From assembly GCA_031291645.1 (NCBI GenBank), contig JARLIQ010000113.1, positions 1-44,843 on the forward strand: a stretch of 44,843 bases of DNA, read 5' to 3'. Origin of the DNA: Caulobacteraceae bacterium (GTDB lineage: Bacteria > Pseudomonadota > Alphaproteobacteria > Caulobacterales > Caulobacteraceae). The translations under genes and the position numbers were made by a program. This document shows positions 1 through 8,806 of this stretch, in pieces (positions within the stretch are counted from its first letter, which is position 1; every line of letters begins with the position of its first letter). The notes under the pieces were generated by a model. That model was not told where the DNA came from. It did no database searches and saw nothing but the letters and a program-made list of their open reading frames with translations.

Positions 1-820
1 CTTCCCAGATGTTGTCGCGGCCGAACTTCTCGCCCATGAACTGCTGCAGCAGCATCTTCCGGATCGGCTCCAGCGTCGCATAGGGCAGCAGGAGCTCGAT
101 TCGGCCGCCGCGGTCTTCCATGTCGATGCGCAGCTTGACCAGAATCGCCGCGTTGGCCGGCCGCGCGATCGCCGCGAAACGGGGGTTGGTCTCCAGCCGG
201 TCGAGGTTGAAGTTGACCGGGGTCAGCGGCTCGAACGCCGCCTTGGCGTCGGCCAGCACCACCTCGACCATCCGCTGGACCAGCACCCGCTCGATGGTGG
301 TGTAGGGCCGGCCCTCGATGCGCATCGCCGCGGTGCCGCGGCGCCCGCCCAGGAGCACGTCGACGATCGAATAGATCAGGTTGGAATCGACGGTCAGCAG
401 GCCGTAGTTGTCCAGCTCCTCGGCGCGGAACACCGCCAGGATCGCCGGCAGCGGGATCGAGTTCAGGTAGTCGCCGAAGCGGATCGAGGAGATGTTGTCG
501 AGGCTGACCTCGACGTTGTCCGAGGTGAAGTTGCGCAGCGAGGTGGTCATCAGCCGCACCAGGCGGTCGAAAACGATCTCCAGCATCGGCAGGCGCTCGT
601 AGGAGACCAGCGCCGAGTTGATGATCGCGCGGATGCCCGTGCGATCCGCCGAATCGTCGTCGGACAGGTCGAAGCCGAGCAGGCTGTCGATCTCGTCCTG
701 GTTGAGGATGCGCTCGGAGCCCGGCGTGTCGCTCAGCCCCCAGTCGGCCGCGTCCGGATTGAGGCCCGGGGGCTCGGCGATCGGTAGGATCGGATCTGCG
801 GTAAGCGGTTCGTCGGCCAT
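1..820 (-). CDS. fliM: Flagellar motor switch protein FliM (C-terminus cut by window edge)
   Basis: FliM is the C-ring protein that binds CheY-P and, with FliG and FliN, sets rotation direction. Read on the minus strand from the ATG at 818-820, the product begins MADEPLTADPILPIAEPP and then carries the N-terminal CheY-binding type stretch ILNQDEIDSLLGFDLSDDD. The middle domain follows, including RLVRLMTTSLRNFTSDNVEV and LLGGRRGTAAMRIEGRPYT. About 273 residues are present; the family is usually 330-370 residues, so the FliN-like C-terminal domain lies beyond position 1. The start is 25 bp downstream of the fliL stop, so fliL and fliM form one leftward operon, the arrangement known in Caulobacter. 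The identification rests on family recall of these motifs and on the flagellar neighbours. Confidence 0.95.
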   Translation of the reverse strand, partial: MADEPLTADPILPIAEPPGLNPDAADWGLSDTPGSERILNQDEIDSLLGFDLSDDDSADRTGIRAIINSALVSYERLPMLEIVFDRLVRLMTTSLRNFTSDNVEVSLDNISSIRFGDYLNSIPLPAILAVFRAEELDNYGLLTVDSNLIYSIVDVLLGGRRGTAAMRIEGRPYTTIERVLVQRMVEVVLADAKAAFEPLTPVNFNLDRLETNPRFAAIARPANAAILVKLRIDMEDRGGRIELLLPYATLEPIRKMLLQQFMGEKFGRDNIWE

Positions 821-845
821 GGCGTCGCTCAACCGGGGCGGGCCC

Positions 846-1445
846 CTAGTTGATCAGCATCTCCTCGATCAGGACGGTGTTGATCCTGGCCGGCGCGATG
901 ACCAGGTTGACGCGCTGCAGCAGCTCCATGCGCAGTTGGTAGCTGCCCTGGCTGCCGTTCAGGTCCTCGGGCCGCAGCTCGCGCAGGAAGGTCTGGAAGA
1001 CGTCCTGGAGCCTGGGCATGTTCTCGTCGAGCGCGTCGGCGGTGGCGCGGTCCGGCAGCTCGAAGGTCAGCTTCAGCTTGAGGAAGGTCGGCCGCCCGTC
1101 GGCGGTCTGCATGTTCACCACGATGTCGGGCGGGGTGTAGAAGACCACGCCGTCGGGGCCGTCGCTGACCTGGGCGCCGCTGCCGTTCTTGGCGTCCTTC
1201 TTGTCGCCGCCCTTCTTCGCCTCGGTCTTCGGCTTGGCCGCCGCGGCGCCCGCCGGCTTGTGCGGCGCCAGGAACAGGAAGTAGGCCGCCGCGCCGCCGC
1301 CCAGCACGAGCGCCAGCGCCACAGCGCCGACGACGATCAGCATCAGCGGCGGCTTCTTCCTGGCCCCGCCCTCGCCTTCGGCGCCTTCGCCCTCGACGAC
1401 GTCCTCGTCGTCGTCGGACTTCTTGTCGGCTACGTCCTTGGCCAT
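846..1445 (-). CDS. fliL: Flagellar basal body-associated protein FliL
   Basis: FliL is a single-pass inner-membrane protein around the stator and MS ring. The 199-residue product has a charged cytoplasmic N-terminus rich in Asp, Glu and Lys (residues 1-33), one transmembrane helix (about 34-58, PLMLIVVGAVALALVLGGGA), an Ala/Lys-rich linker, and a periplasmic domain ending with TVLIEEMLIN. I chose the ATG at 1443-1445 (MAKDVADKK) because a purine-rich GAGGCAGGGG lies just upstream; an earlier in-frame start at 1481 would add twelve residues without such a site. It is the first gene of the fliL-fliM operon and is divergent from flgF across a 238 bp control region. Confidence 0.93.
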   Translation of the reverse strand: MAKDVADKKSDDDEDVVEGEGAEGEGGARKKPPLMLIVVGAVALALVLGGGAAAYFLFLAPHKPAGAAAAKPKTEAKKGGDKKDAKNGSGAQVSDGPDGVVFYTPPDIVVNMQTADGRPTFLKLKLTFELPDRATADALDENMPRLQDVFQTFLRELRPEDLNGSQGSYQLRMELLQRVNLVIAPARINTVLIEEMLIN

Positions 1446-1526
1446 CGCCCCCTGCCTCGACGAGCCGGCCCCGGCCCTCAACGTCGATGCCCGACCAATC
1501 GCCCAAACTTGGTTAAGGATCGGTTT

Positions 1527-1540
1527 TTAACCTTCGTTAA
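1527..1540 (-). promoter_or_regulatory. Possible CtrA-type box upstream of fliL
   Basis: The sequence TTAACCTTCGTTAA is two TTAA half-sites separated by 6 bp, about 82-95 bp upstream of the fliL start codon. A third TTAA lies at 1513-1516. CtrA of Caulobacter binds TTAA-N7-TTAA and drives early (class II) flagellar operons such as fliLM, so the location fits. The spacer is one base short of the canonical seven, so this is a candidate only. Confidence 0.45.
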
Positions 1541-1622
1541 ACGCTGCAAATTTTGCCGGGCGAATATGGCGCCTCGGCAGGAAATTAACCTACCTTCCTA
1601 TTGTTTTTATTCGCCTTTCAGG

Positions 1623-1639
1623 CTGGCGCGACTGTTGCA
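1623..1639 (+). promoter_or_regulatory. Sigma-54 (RpoN) promoter of the flgFGAH operon
   Basis: The sequence CTGGCGCGACTGTTGCA matches the sigma-54 consensus YTGGCACGRNNNTTGCW at every defined position except one (G for A). The invariant GG (1625-1626) and GC (1637-1638) have the required spacing. It predicts a transcript start near 1650, about 34 bp before the flgF ATG. Late flagellar operons of Caulobacter are RpoN/FlbD-dependent, which supports the call. An imperfect palindrome at 1542-1563 (CTGCAAATTTTGCCGG core) could be the FlbD enhancer (ftr) site, but that is inference. Confidence 0.75.
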
Positions 1640-1683
1640 CGGTAACCTGGGCCGAACGCCGCAGCCTTAAGGACCAGCCCGCC

Positions 1684-2439
1684 ATGGACAGCACGATGTA
1701 CGTCGGCCTGTCGAAGCAGATTCTTCTGCAGCGCGAGCTCGACATCGTGGCCAACAACCTGGCCAACGTCGACACGACCGGCTTCAAGCTCGAGTCGCTG
1801 ATCAGCGGCACCGACAGCAACGACACCGCGCGCACCATCGGGGTGACCCAGCCGGTCCAGTTCGCGGTCGACAACGGCGTGGCGCGTGACTTCACCCAGG
1901 GCGCCCTGCGCCAGACCGGCGCGCCGCTGGACCTGGCGATCAGCGGGACCGGCTTCTTCGAGGTCCAGACGGCGGCGGGCATGCGCTACACCCGCGACGG
2001 CCGCTTCACCACCAACGCCCAGAACCAGCTCGTCACCCAGACCGGCGACCTGGTGCTCGACGCGTCCGGCTCGCCGATCACCCTGAACCCCCAGGGCCAG
2101 CCCCCGGTCATCGGCCGGGACGGGACCATAACCCAGACCGTCTCGGGCCAGCTCGGCGCCCAGGTCATGGGCAAGGTCGGCGTGTTCAACTTCACCGACC
2201 TGTCGGCCCTGAGCAAACAGGGCGACGGCCTCTACAGCCTCAACACCAACCAGACGCCCCAGGCGGCGACGGACCCGGTGGTCCAGCAGGGCATGCTGGA
2301 AGGCTCCAACGTCCAGCCGATCATCGAGATCACCGACCTGATCCGCATCCAGCGGGCCTACGAGATGGTCAGCCAGATGCTCAGCAGCACCTCCGACCTG
2401 TCCAGCAACGCGATCCAGCAGATCGGCTCGATCCAGTAG
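1684..2439 (+). CDS. flgF: Flagellar basal-body rod protein FlgF
   Basis: FlgF is a proximal rod subunit of the flagellar axle, exported through the flagellar type III apparatus. The 251-residue product starts MDSTMYVGLSKQILLQRELD and has the rod-family motif ANNLANVDTTGFK near residues 22-34, a central LAISGTGFFEVQT segment, and the C-terminal helix with IRIQRAYEMVSQMLSS typical of FlgE/F/G proteins. The ATG at 1684 is preceded by AAGGA at 1669-1673. It is the first gene of a tight rightward operon (14 bp to flgG) behind a sigma-54 type promoter. FlgF rather than FlgG is assigned by gene order and by the MDSTMYVG-type N-terminus. Confidence 0.95.
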   Translation: MDSTMYVGLSKQILLQRELDIVANNLANVDTTGFKLESLISGTDSNDTARTIGVTQPVQFAVDNGVARDFTQGALRQTGAPLDLAISGTGFFEVQTAAGMRYTRDGRFTTNAQNQLVTQTGDLVLDASGSPITLNPQGQPPVIGRDGTITQTVSGQLGAQVMGKVGVFNFTDLSALSKQGDGLYSLNTNQTPQAATDPVVQQGMLEGSNVQPIIEITDLIRIQRAYEMVSQMLSSTSDLSSNAIQQIGSIQ

Positions 2440-2453
2440 GGAGTCCCTAGACC

Positions 2454-3242
2454 ATGATGGCATTGCGCACGGCGGCGACGGGCATGGCGGCCCAGCAGCT
2501 GAACGTCGAGGTGATCTCGAACAACATCGCCAACATGAACACCATCGGCTTCAAGAAGGGCCGGGCGGAGTTCGAGGACCTGCTCTACCAGGACGTCGAG
2601 CAGGCGGGCGCCCAGTCGTCCAGCACCGGCACGGTGGTGCCGACCGGCATCCAGATCGGCGCCGGCGTCAAGGCCGGCTCGGTCTACCGCATCACCACCC
2701 AGGGCTCGCCCACCCAGACCGGCAACAGCATGGACCTGGCGATCAACGGGGTCGGCTACTTCCAGGTGCAGCTGCCGTCCGGCGAGACCGCCTACACCCG
2801 CGCCGGCAACTTCTCGGTCAACGCCCAGGGCCAGATCGTCACCTCCGACGGCTACCAGGTGATCCCCCAGATCAGCATTCCCCAGGGCGCGACGGCCATC
2901 ACCATCTCGGCCTCCGGCCAGGTCCAGGTAACCACCTCGGCCTCGACCACGCCGCAGCAGGTCGGCCAGCTGCAGACCGCCAGCTTCTTCAACGAGGCCG
3001 GCCTGCAGGCCACCGGCAACAACCTGTTCCTGCAGACCGACGCCTCGGGCTCGCCGACGGTCGGCACCCCCGACGCCAACGGCCTGGGCGCGCTGATGCA
3101 GGGCTACACCGAATCCTCGAACGTCGACGCGGTGAGCGAGATCACCTCCCTGATCGTGGCCCAGCGGGCCTACGAGATGAACTCCAAGGTGATCACCACC
3201 GCCGACCAGATGCTCTCCACCAACTCGCAGATGAAGCAGTAG
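2454..3242 (+). CDS. flgG: Flagellar basal-body rod protein FlgG
   Basis: FlgG builds the distal rod. The 262-residue product begins MMALRTAATGMAAQQLNVEV, followed by SNNIANMNTIGFKKGRAEFE (rod-protein N-terminal signature) and DLLYQDVEQAGAQSS. The C-terminus ends with LIVAQRAYEMNSKVITTADQ and a helix ending QMKQ, which is characteristic of FlgG. Length matches the family (about 260). The ribosome binding site lies in the flgF stop region (GGGAG at 2439-2443), suggesting translational coupling. The next gene, flgA, begins 4 bp after its stop. Confidence 0.96.
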   Translation: MMALRTAATGMAAQQLNVEVISNNIANMNTIGFKKGRAEFEDLLYQDVEQAGAQSSSTGTVVPTGIQIGAGVKAGSVYRITTQGSPTQTGNSMDLAINGVGYFQVQLPSGETAYTRAGNFSVNAQGQIVTSDGYQVIPQISIPQGATAITISASGQVQVTTSASTTPQQVGQLQTASFFNEAGLQATGNNLFLQTDASGSPTVGTPDANGLGALMQGYTESSNVDAVSEITSLIVAQRAYEMNSKVITTADQMLSTNSQMKQ

Positions 3243-3246
3243 GCCG

Positions 3247-4026
3247 ATGCGCGGGGGGCGCCTGCACGGCTGGAGCTTGCGCGCGGCGCCGCTGGCGCTG
3301 GCCTGCGCGCTCATGGCCGCGCCCCCGACGCTGGCCGGCCAGCCGGTCACGCTCAAGACCCAGGTCTCCAGCGGCCGCACCGTCACCCTGGGCGACCTGT
3401 TCGACGGCGCCGGCGCGGCGGCTTCGGCGGTGGTCGGCAACGGCGCCCCGCCCGGCGAGAGCGCGGTGCTGGACGCGGCCGTCGTGCGCGAACTCGCCCG
3501 CCAGCACGGGCTGGACTGGGACAACGCCGAGGGCATCGCCCGGATCGTCGTTCCCCGCACCCCGATCCAGGCCGCCGCCCATATGGTCGAGGCCCTGACC
3601 TATGCGCGCAGCCTCTCGTCCGGCGAAACGGTCCAGGCCTCGGATCTGACCTTCTCGAAGGTGGCGAGCTTCGCCGTGCCGCCCGACGCGCCGCGCGACG
3701 CCCAGGACGTCATCGGCAAGCTGGCCCGCCGCCCGCTGAGGTCGGGAAGCCCGGTGGCCGCCCACGACGTCGCCGCGCCCCAGGTGATCAAGACCAACGA
3801 CGTGGTCCAGGTGATCTATCGCTCGGACGGGGTGAACCTGGCGCTGCAGGGCAAGGCGATGGGCTCGGCCACCCTCGGCGAGCCCGTCGACATCATGAAC
3901 CCGGTGTCCAAGAAGGTCATCCAGGCCATCGCCAGCGGTCCCGACCAGGCCGTCGTCGGCCCCGAGGCCGAACAGCTCCGCAACCGGCCCCTGGCCTCAT
4001 CCGCCCAAATCGCAGACCTCCGTTGA
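3247..4026 (+). CDS. flgA: Flagella basal body P-ring formation protein FlgA
   Basis: FlgA is the periplasmic chaperone needed for P-ring (FlgI) assembly. The 259-residue product has an N-terminal Sec signal (hydrophobic APLALACALMAAPPTLAG, about residues 14-31). The C-terminal half is the SAF/FlgA domain, with LSSGETVQASDLTFSKV, RRPLRSGSPVAAHDVAAPQV, VQVIYRSDGVNLALQGKAMG and VDIMNPVSKKVIQAIASGPD. It starts 4 bp after flgG and its stop is 11 bp before the flgH ATG. The N-terminal part is family-variable; the SAF domain makes the identification firm. Confidence 0.93.
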   Translation: MRGGRLHGWSLRAAPLALACALMAAPPTLAGQPVTLKTQVSSGRTVTLGDLFDGAGAAASAVVGNGAPPGESAVLDAAVVRELARQHGLDWDNAEGIARIVVPRTPIQAAAHMVEALTYARSLSSGETVQASDLTFSKVASFAVPPDAPRDAQDVIGKLARRPLRSGSPVAAHDVAAPQVIKTNDVVQVIYRSDGVNLALQGKAMGSATLGEPVDIMNPVSKKVIQAIASGPDQAVVGPEAEQLRNRPLASSAQIADLR

Positions 4027-4037
4027 GGAATCCCGAC

Positions 4038-4781
4038 ATGCGTCGCCTGATGTTCGTTCTCATCGCCGCAACGCCGCTGGCCGCCTGCGGCTCGGTCAGG
4101 GAGGCGGTCAACGGCCCCGGGCCGCTCTCGCCGATCGCCTATCCGGCGGCCCTGGTCCCGACCGCCCAGGCGGTGCTGCCGGTCTCCGCCTCGTCGCGCG
4201 AGCCCCTGCCCCAGTCCGCCTCGGCCAACTCCCTCTGGCGCACCGGCGCGCGCGAATTCCTGGCCGACCAGCGCGCCAACCGGGTCGGCGACATCCTGAC
4301 CGTGCTGATCAACATCGACGACAGCGCCAAGACCACCAACGCCACCAACGCCACCAAGACCAGCGCCAACACCGTGGGCATCCCCAACTTCCTGGGCCTG
4401 GAGTCCAGCCTCGGCCGCGTCCTGCCCAAGGCCTTCGTGCCGTCCACGGCCATCGCCACCAACACCAGCCTGGCGGCCGCCGGCTCGGGCGGCATCACCC
4501 GCCAGGAGCAGATCACCCTGACCATCGCCGCCGTGGTCACCCAGGTGCTGCCGAACGGCAACCTGGTGATTCAGGGCCGCCAGGAGGTGAAGACCAACAA
4601 CGACACCCGCATCCTGACCGTCGCCGGCATCGTGCGGCCCGAGGACATCACCGCCACCAACACCATCCTGCACACCCAGATCGCCGAGGCGCGGATCGAT
4701 TACGGCGGCAAGGGCGACATCGCCGCCGTCCAGAAGACCCCCGGCGGCACGGCCCTGCTGCAGCGCTTCACGCCGTTCTAA
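4038..4781 (+). CDS. flgH: Flagellar L-ring lipoprotein FlgH
   Basis: FlgH forms the outer-membrane L ring. The 247-residue product starts MRRLMFVLIAATPLAAC, a lipoprotein signal with an LAAC lipobox and lipidated Cys17. The family core is present: NSLWRTGAREFLADQRANRV, GDILTVLINIDDSAKTTN, and the C-terminal NLVIQGRQEVKTNNDTRILT and GIVRPEDITATNTI. A TTG 15 bp upstream is in frame, but the ATG at 4038 is preferred because TGAGGAA (4024-4030) gives a proper Shine-Dalgarno site and the lipoprotein signal begins there. It is the last gene of the operon within the window; flgI does not follow. Confidence 0.95.
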   Translation: MRRLMFVLIAATPLAACGSVREAVNGPGPLSPIAYPAALVPTAQAVLPVSASSREPLPQSASANSLWRTGAREFLADQRANRVGDILTVLINIDDSAKTTNATNATKTSANTVGIPNFLGLESSLGRVLPKAFVPSTAIATNTSLAAAGSGGITRQEQITLTIAAVVTQVLPNGNLVIQGRQEVKTNNDTRILTVAGIVRPEDITATNTILHTQIAEARIDYGGKGDIAAVQKTPGGTALLQRFTPF

Positions 4782-4813
4782 GAGACTTTAGACAGTATAG
4801 TACAGTACAAGAA

Positions 4814-4938
4814 CCGCTCATCCCGGCGAAGGCCGGGATCCAGATGACAATGAACAAGCGTCTGGCAGGAAGTCCGCCTAAAGCCATCTGACGTTCGCGC
4901 TATACGATCTGGATCCCGGCCTTCGCCGGGACGAGCGG
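4814..4938. repeat. Dispersed inverted-repeat element, copy 1 (MITE/REP-like)
   Basis: Two 32 bp arms (4814-4845 and 4907-4938) are inverted copies of each other with a single mismatch and flank a 61 bp spacer. Each arm contains the internal hairpin CCCGGCGAAGGCCGGG. The same arms recur at 18842-18965. Here the element lies between the convergent ends of flgH and the cupin gene, where it may also end transcription from both sides. It has no coding capacity and I see no clear target-site duplication. Confidence 0.85.
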
Positions 4939-5018
4939 TTGGATGGTCCGGCTGAATTCGGCCAGCCCTTGAGCCTACCCAGGCTGGACCGGGTCACCTG
5001 CTTCTCGACAACTCCAGT

Positions 5019-5486
5019 CTAGGCCTCAAACTCCGAGGCGAACAGCCGCCTGGCGTCGTCGATGAACCCCGTCGTCGTCGGCGGCGGGTCCTGGTCGGAG
5101 CGGTGGAGGATGAAGAGTTCCTCGAACCCGCCGGGGTGGAAGCTGACCAGCAACTCGACCGCCTCGCCCGAGACATTGGCGAAGCCGTGCCGCACACCCG
5201 GCGGCGCGCGCACGAAATCGCCCTCGGCCAGATCGAATATCTCTTCTCCCAGCAGGAAGCGCAGCCGCCCGCGCCGGACCAGGAAAGTCTCCTCGATGGT
5301 GTTGTGGCGATGGGGGCCGAAGTCGGGCGTCTCGTCGGCGGGCAGCGGCGGCCGTGGCGCGACCACGAACGCCATCAGCGAATAGGCCCCACCAGTGTCG
5401 CGGCCGAACACCAGCACCCGGCCCCGGTCCGGGCCGTCCTCGAAGGCGACTCCCTCGCCCGCCCGCACCGTCGCAGCCCCCGCCAT
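5019..5486 (-). CDS. Small cupin-domain protein
   Basis: This 155-residue protein has a single cupin beta-barrel. Cupin motif 1 is seen as GPHRHNTIEETFLVRRGRLR (two His and a Glu as likely metal ligands) and motif 2 as APPGVRHGFANVSGEAVELL (third His). The N-terminus, with GRVLVFGRDTGGAYSLMAFV, resembles quercetinase-like or sugar-binding small cupins, but the substrate cannot be read from the sequence. It begins 24 bp after the dxs stop on the same strand, so it may be the last gene of the xseB-ispA-dxs transcript. No signal peptide is seen. Confidence 0.8.
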   Translation of the reverse strand: MAGAATVRAGEGVAFEDGPDRGRVLVFGRDTGGAYSLMAFVVAPRPPLPADETPDFGPHRHNTIEETFLVRRGRLRFLLGEEIFDLAEGDFVRAPPGVRHGFANVSGEAVELLVSFHPGGFEELFILHRSDQDPPPTTTGFIDDARRLFASEFEA

Positions 5487-5510
5487 CTGGATGCGACGCG
5501 GCCGGAGCGC

Positions 5511-7421
5511 CTAGAGCGCCCGCAGGCCGCCCTTGGTCTGTTCGACGCCCAGCGCCTGCAGGGCGCCGCGCACGATGCCCTCGGCGTCGAGACCGGCCTG
5601 GGCGTACATGACCTCGGGCTTGTCCTGATCCTGGAACACGTCGGGCAGGGTCAGGGTGCGCACCTTGAGCCCGCGGTCGAGCGCGCCGCGCGCGGCCAGG
5701 CGGTGCAGGACGAAGGCGCCGAAGCCGCCGATCGCGCCCTCCTCGACCGTGACCAGGGCCTCGTGCTCGCGGGCCAGGCGCAGGATCAGCTCCTCGTCCA
5801 GCGGCTTGGCGAAGCGGGCGTCGGCGACGGTGGCCGAAAGCCCGCGCGCGGCCAGCATGTCCGCGGCCCGCAGCGCCTCCTGCAGGCGCGCGCCGAACGA
5901 CAGGATGGCCACCGCCGTCCCCTCGCGCATGATGCGCCCCTTGCCGATCTCGAGCGGCAGGGCCGGGTCGGGCAGGTCGATGCCGATGCCCTCGCCGCGC
6001 GGGAAGCGGAAACCGCTCGGACGGTCGTCGATGGCGACGGAGGTGGCGACCATACGGGCCAGGTCCGCCTCGTCGGCCGCGCCCATCAGCACGAAGCCCG
6101 GCAGCTGGCCGAGGTAGCCAACGTCGAAGGAACCGGCGTGGGTGGCGCCGTCCGCCCCCACCAGGCCCGCCCGGTCGATGGCGAAACGCACCGGCAGCTT
6201 CTGGATGGCGACGTCGTGCACCACCTGGTCGTAGCCGCGCTGCAGGAAGGTCGAATAGAGGGCCGCGAACGGCTTCATCCCGTCGGCCGCCAGGCCCGCG
6301 GCGAAGGTCACCGCATGCTGCTCGGCGATGCCGACGTCGAAGGTGCGGCCGGGAAAACGCTTGCCGAACAGGTCCAGGCCGGTGCCGGACGGCATGGCCG
6401 CGGTGATGGCGATGATCTTGTCGTCGGCCTCGGCCTGGCGGATCAGCTCCTGGGCGAAGACCTTGGTGTAGCTGGGCGCGTTGCTCGCCGCCTTGGACTG
6501 CTTGCCGGTGATGACGTCGAACTTGGCCACCGCGTGCAGCTTGTCCTCAGCCTCCTCGGCCGGGGCGTAGCCCTTGCCCTTGTGGGTGACCACGTGGACC
6601 AGCACGGGGCGGTCGACGATGCCGGCGACGTTCCTCAGCACCGGCACCAGGTGATCCATGTTGTGGCCGTCGATCGGGCCGACGTAGTAGAAGCCCAGTT
6701 CCTCGAAGAAGGTGCCGCCGGTGGCCATGCCGCGGGCGTATTCCTCGGCCTTGCGCGCGGCCTCCTTCAGCGGGCGCGGCAGGGCGCCGGCGACCTGGCG
6801 GCCCAGCTTGCGCAGCGAGCGGTAGGCGCCACCGGAGACCTGGCGGGCCAGGTAGGCGCTCATGCCGCCGACCGGCGGGGCGATCGACATGTCGTTGTCG
6901 TTCAGCACCACGATCAGCTGCTTGGTCGAGGCGGCGTTGTTCATCGCCTCATAGGCCATGCCGGCGCTCATCGAGCCGTCGCCGATGACCGCGATGACCT
7001 TGTTGTCGTCGCCGCGCTGGTCGCGGGCCACGGCGAAGCCGAGGGCGGCCGAGATCGAGGTCGCCGCGTGGGCCGCGCCGAACGGGTCGTACTCGCTCTC
7101 CGAGCGCTTGGTGAAGCCCGAGAGGCCGGCACCCTGGCGCAGGGTGCGGATGCGCTCGCGCCGGCCGGTCAGAATCTTGTGCGGATAGACCTGGTGGCCG
7201 ACGTCCCAGATCAGGATGTCGCGCGGGGTCTCGAACACGTGGTGCAGCGCCACCGTCAGCTCGACCACGCCCAGGCCCGCGCCCAGGTGGCCGCCGGTCA
7301 CGGAGACCGCGTCGATGGTTTCGGTCCGCAGCTCGTCGGCGAGCTGTCGCAGCTGGGGAATGGTGAACGCCCGGGTGTCGGCCGGGGTGCGGACGGTGTC
7401 GAGAAGGGGTGTGGGGGGCAT
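5511..7421 (-). CDS. dxs: 1-deoxy-D-xylulose-5-phosphate synthase
   Basis: Dxs condenses pyruvate and glyceraldehyde 3-phosphate, using thiamine diphosphate, in the first step of the MEP isoprenoid pathway. The 636-residue product is full length. It shows [20 protein letters not shown] and [20 protein letters not shown] at the N-terminus, the thiamine/Mg motif [38 protein letters not shown], and in the C-terminal half [19 protein letters not shown] and [19 protein letters not shown]. It lies downstream of ispA (35 bp gap) in the same direction, joining two isoprenoid steps, a linkage common in proteobacteria. Confidence 0.97.
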   Translation of the reverse strand: MPPTPLLDTVRTPADTRAFTIPQLRQLADELRTETIDAVSVTGGHLGAGLGVVELTVALHHVFETPRDILIWDVGHQVYPHKILTGRRERIRTLRQGAGLSGFTKRSESEYDPFGAAHAATSISAALGFAVARDQRGDDNKVIAVIGDGSMSAGMAYEAMNNAASTKQLIVVLNDNDMSIAPPVGGMSAYLARQVSGGAYRSLRKLGRQVAGALPRPLKEAARKAEEYARGMATGGTFFEELGFYYVGPIDGHNMDHLVPVLRNVAGIVDRPVLVHVVTHKGKGYAPAEEAEDKLHAVAKFDVITGKQSKAASNAPSYTKVFAQELIRQAEADDKIIAITAAMPSGTGLDLFGKRFPGRTFDVGIAEQHAVTFAAGLAADGMKPFAALYSTFLQRGYDQVVHDVAIQKLPVRFAIDRAGLVGADGATHAGSFDVGYLGQLPGFVLMGAADEADLARMVATSVAIDDRPSGFRFPRGEGIGIDLPDPALPLEIGKGRIMREGTAVAILSFGARLQEALRAADMLAARGLSATVADARFAKPLDEELILRLAREHEALVTVEEGAIGGFGAFVLHRLAARGALDRGLKVRTLTLPDVFQDQDKPEVMYAQAGLDAEGIVRGALQALGVEQTKGGLRAL

Positions 7422-7456
7422 GGCACTTCGGACGGCGAGCGCCCGACCTTTTGACG

Positions 7457-8344
7457 CTAGTTGCGTCGATCTAACACGAAATCAACGCTGTCCCGCAGGA
7501 TTTTGCCGCGCTCTCCCCAGATCTCGAGGTGCGCGCGAGCCTGGTGCGCCAAAAGCGCAACACGTTCGTTCGCCTGCTCGACCCCCAGCAAAGTCACGTA
7601 ATTGACCTTGCCGCGGGCCGCGTCCTTGCCGCCCGCGGCCTTGCCCAGAAGGTCGTCGTCGCCCTCTACGTCGAGCAGGTCGTCGACGATCTGGTAGGCC
7701 AGTCCCAGGTCCTGGGCGAAGGCCATCAGGGGCTGTCGCTCGGCCTCGCTGGCGTGGGCCAGGATCAGCGGCAGCTCGAAGGCGCAGGCGATCAGGGCGC
7801 CCGTCTTCATCCGCTGCATGCGCGCCACCGCCCCGAGGTCGTCGGTGACGCCCAGAAGGTCGATCATCTGGCCGCCGGCCATGCCGCGCGCGCCGGAGGC
7901 GACGGCCAGCTTGCGCACCAGCTCGGAGCGCACCGCGCCGTCGGAGTGGGTGTCGGGATGGGCCATGATCTCGAACGCCGCGCTCTGCAGGGCGTCGCCC
8001 GTCAGCACCGCCGTCGCCTCGTCATAGGCCTTGTGCACCGTGAGCCGGCCGCGCCGCAGGTCGTCGTCGTCCAGCGCCGGCAGGTCGTCGTGCACCAGGC
8101 TGTAGGCGTGGATGCACTCCAGCGCGCAGGCCGCGCGCAGCACCGGCCGCTCCTCCAGGTCGAACATCCGCGCCGTCTCCAGCGCGAAGAAGGGCCGCAG
8201 CCGCTTGCCCGGCCCCAGGGCCGCATAGCGCATCGCCTCGGTCAGCCGCTGTTCGGGCCCGTCGGCGCGCGGCAGCAGGGCGTCGAGCGCGACGGTGACC
8301 AGATCGGCGGCCTCGGCGACCCGTTGAGCGACCGAAGCGCTCAT
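7457..8344 (-). CDS. ispA: Farnesyl diphosphate synthase (polyprenyl synthetase)
   Basis: IspA condenses isopentenyl diphosphate with dimethylallyl and geranyl diphosphate to give farnesyl diphosphate. The 295-residue product has the first Asp-rich motif in [19 protein letters not shown] ([10 protein letters not shown]), the second in [20 protein letters not shown], and the substrate-binding [10 protein letters not shown] near residue 50. Its ATG lies 4 bp after the xseB stop codon, indicating coupled translation, and dxs follows. The chain length of the product is inferred from family and operon context. Confidence 0.95.
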   Translation of the reverse strand: MSASVAQRVAEAADLVTVALDALLPRADGPEQRLTEAMRYAALGPGKRLRPFFALETARMFDLEERPVLRAACALECIHAYSLVHDDLPALDDDDLRRGRLTVHKAYDEATAVLTGDALQSAAFEIMAHPDTHSDGAVRSELVRKLAVASGARGMAGGQMIDLLGVTDDLGAVARMQRMKTGALIACAFELPLILAHASEAERQPLMAFAQDLGLAYQIVDDLLDVEGDDDLLGKAAGGKDAARGKVNYVTLLGVEQANERVALLAHQARAHLEIWGERGKILRDSVDFVLDRRN

Positions 8345-8348
8345 CGCT

Positions 8349-8603
8349 TCAGGAGAACTCGGCCGGTTCGACGCCGGCCGGCCCCTGCGGGCCGACGACG
8401 ATCTTCTCCACGCGCAGTCGCGCGGCCTCCAGGCGCTTCTCGCAGTGGGCCTTCAGCGCCGCGCCGCGCTCATAGAGTTCGATCGACTGCTCCAGCGGCG
8501 CCTGGCCGGATTCGAGCTGGCCGACGATGCGCTCCAGTTCCGCGAGCGCGGCCTCGAAGCTCATGGCGGCGATGTCGGCGGGAATGGCTGCAGCGTCTGG
8601 CAT
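8349..8603 (-). CDS. xseB: Exodeoxyribonuclease VII small subunit
   Basis: XseB associates with XseA to form exonuclease VII, which degrades single-stranded DNA. The 84-residue product shows the family core [40 protein letters not shown] and [15 protein letters not shown] prefer the ATG at 8601-8603 (MPDAAAIP); an upstream in-frame TTG at 8630 would add nine residues. xseB is first in the xseB-ispA-dxs operon, a widespread arrangement. The xseA gene is not in the window. Confidence 0.93.
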   Translation of the reverse strand: MPDAAAIPADIAAMSFEAALAELERIVGQLESGQAPLEQSIELYERGAALKAHCEKRLEAARLRVEKIVVGPQGPAGVEPAEFS

Positions 8604-8806
8604 GGGGTCCGATGTCCGAGTTCCGGGCAACTTAGGCGCAAGCCCCCCGGCTGGGCAACGCGGCGCCGTGCGAATATTCGCCGGCCGGCGCCGCCGCGAG
8701 GGGTTCCTGAAGACCGTTCACTTGAGCCAAGGTGACGACAGCGAGTCGTCCACGCCAGGCGGCCGCAGGAGGCGCGGGAGCGAAGCGCTTTGGGGGATGA
8801 AACGTC

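Noticed and set aside
829-1506. Long Arg/Gly-rich open frames overlapping fliL and many similar ones across the window
   Set aside because: In very GC-rich DNA the alternative frames of real genes stay open; these products are low-complexity, lack domains and overlap firmly identified genes.
2437-2449. Palindrome TAGGGAGTCCCTA covering the flgF stop and flgG ribosome site
   Set aside because: The stem is only about five pairs with a three-base loop, too short to argue for regulation beyond chance.
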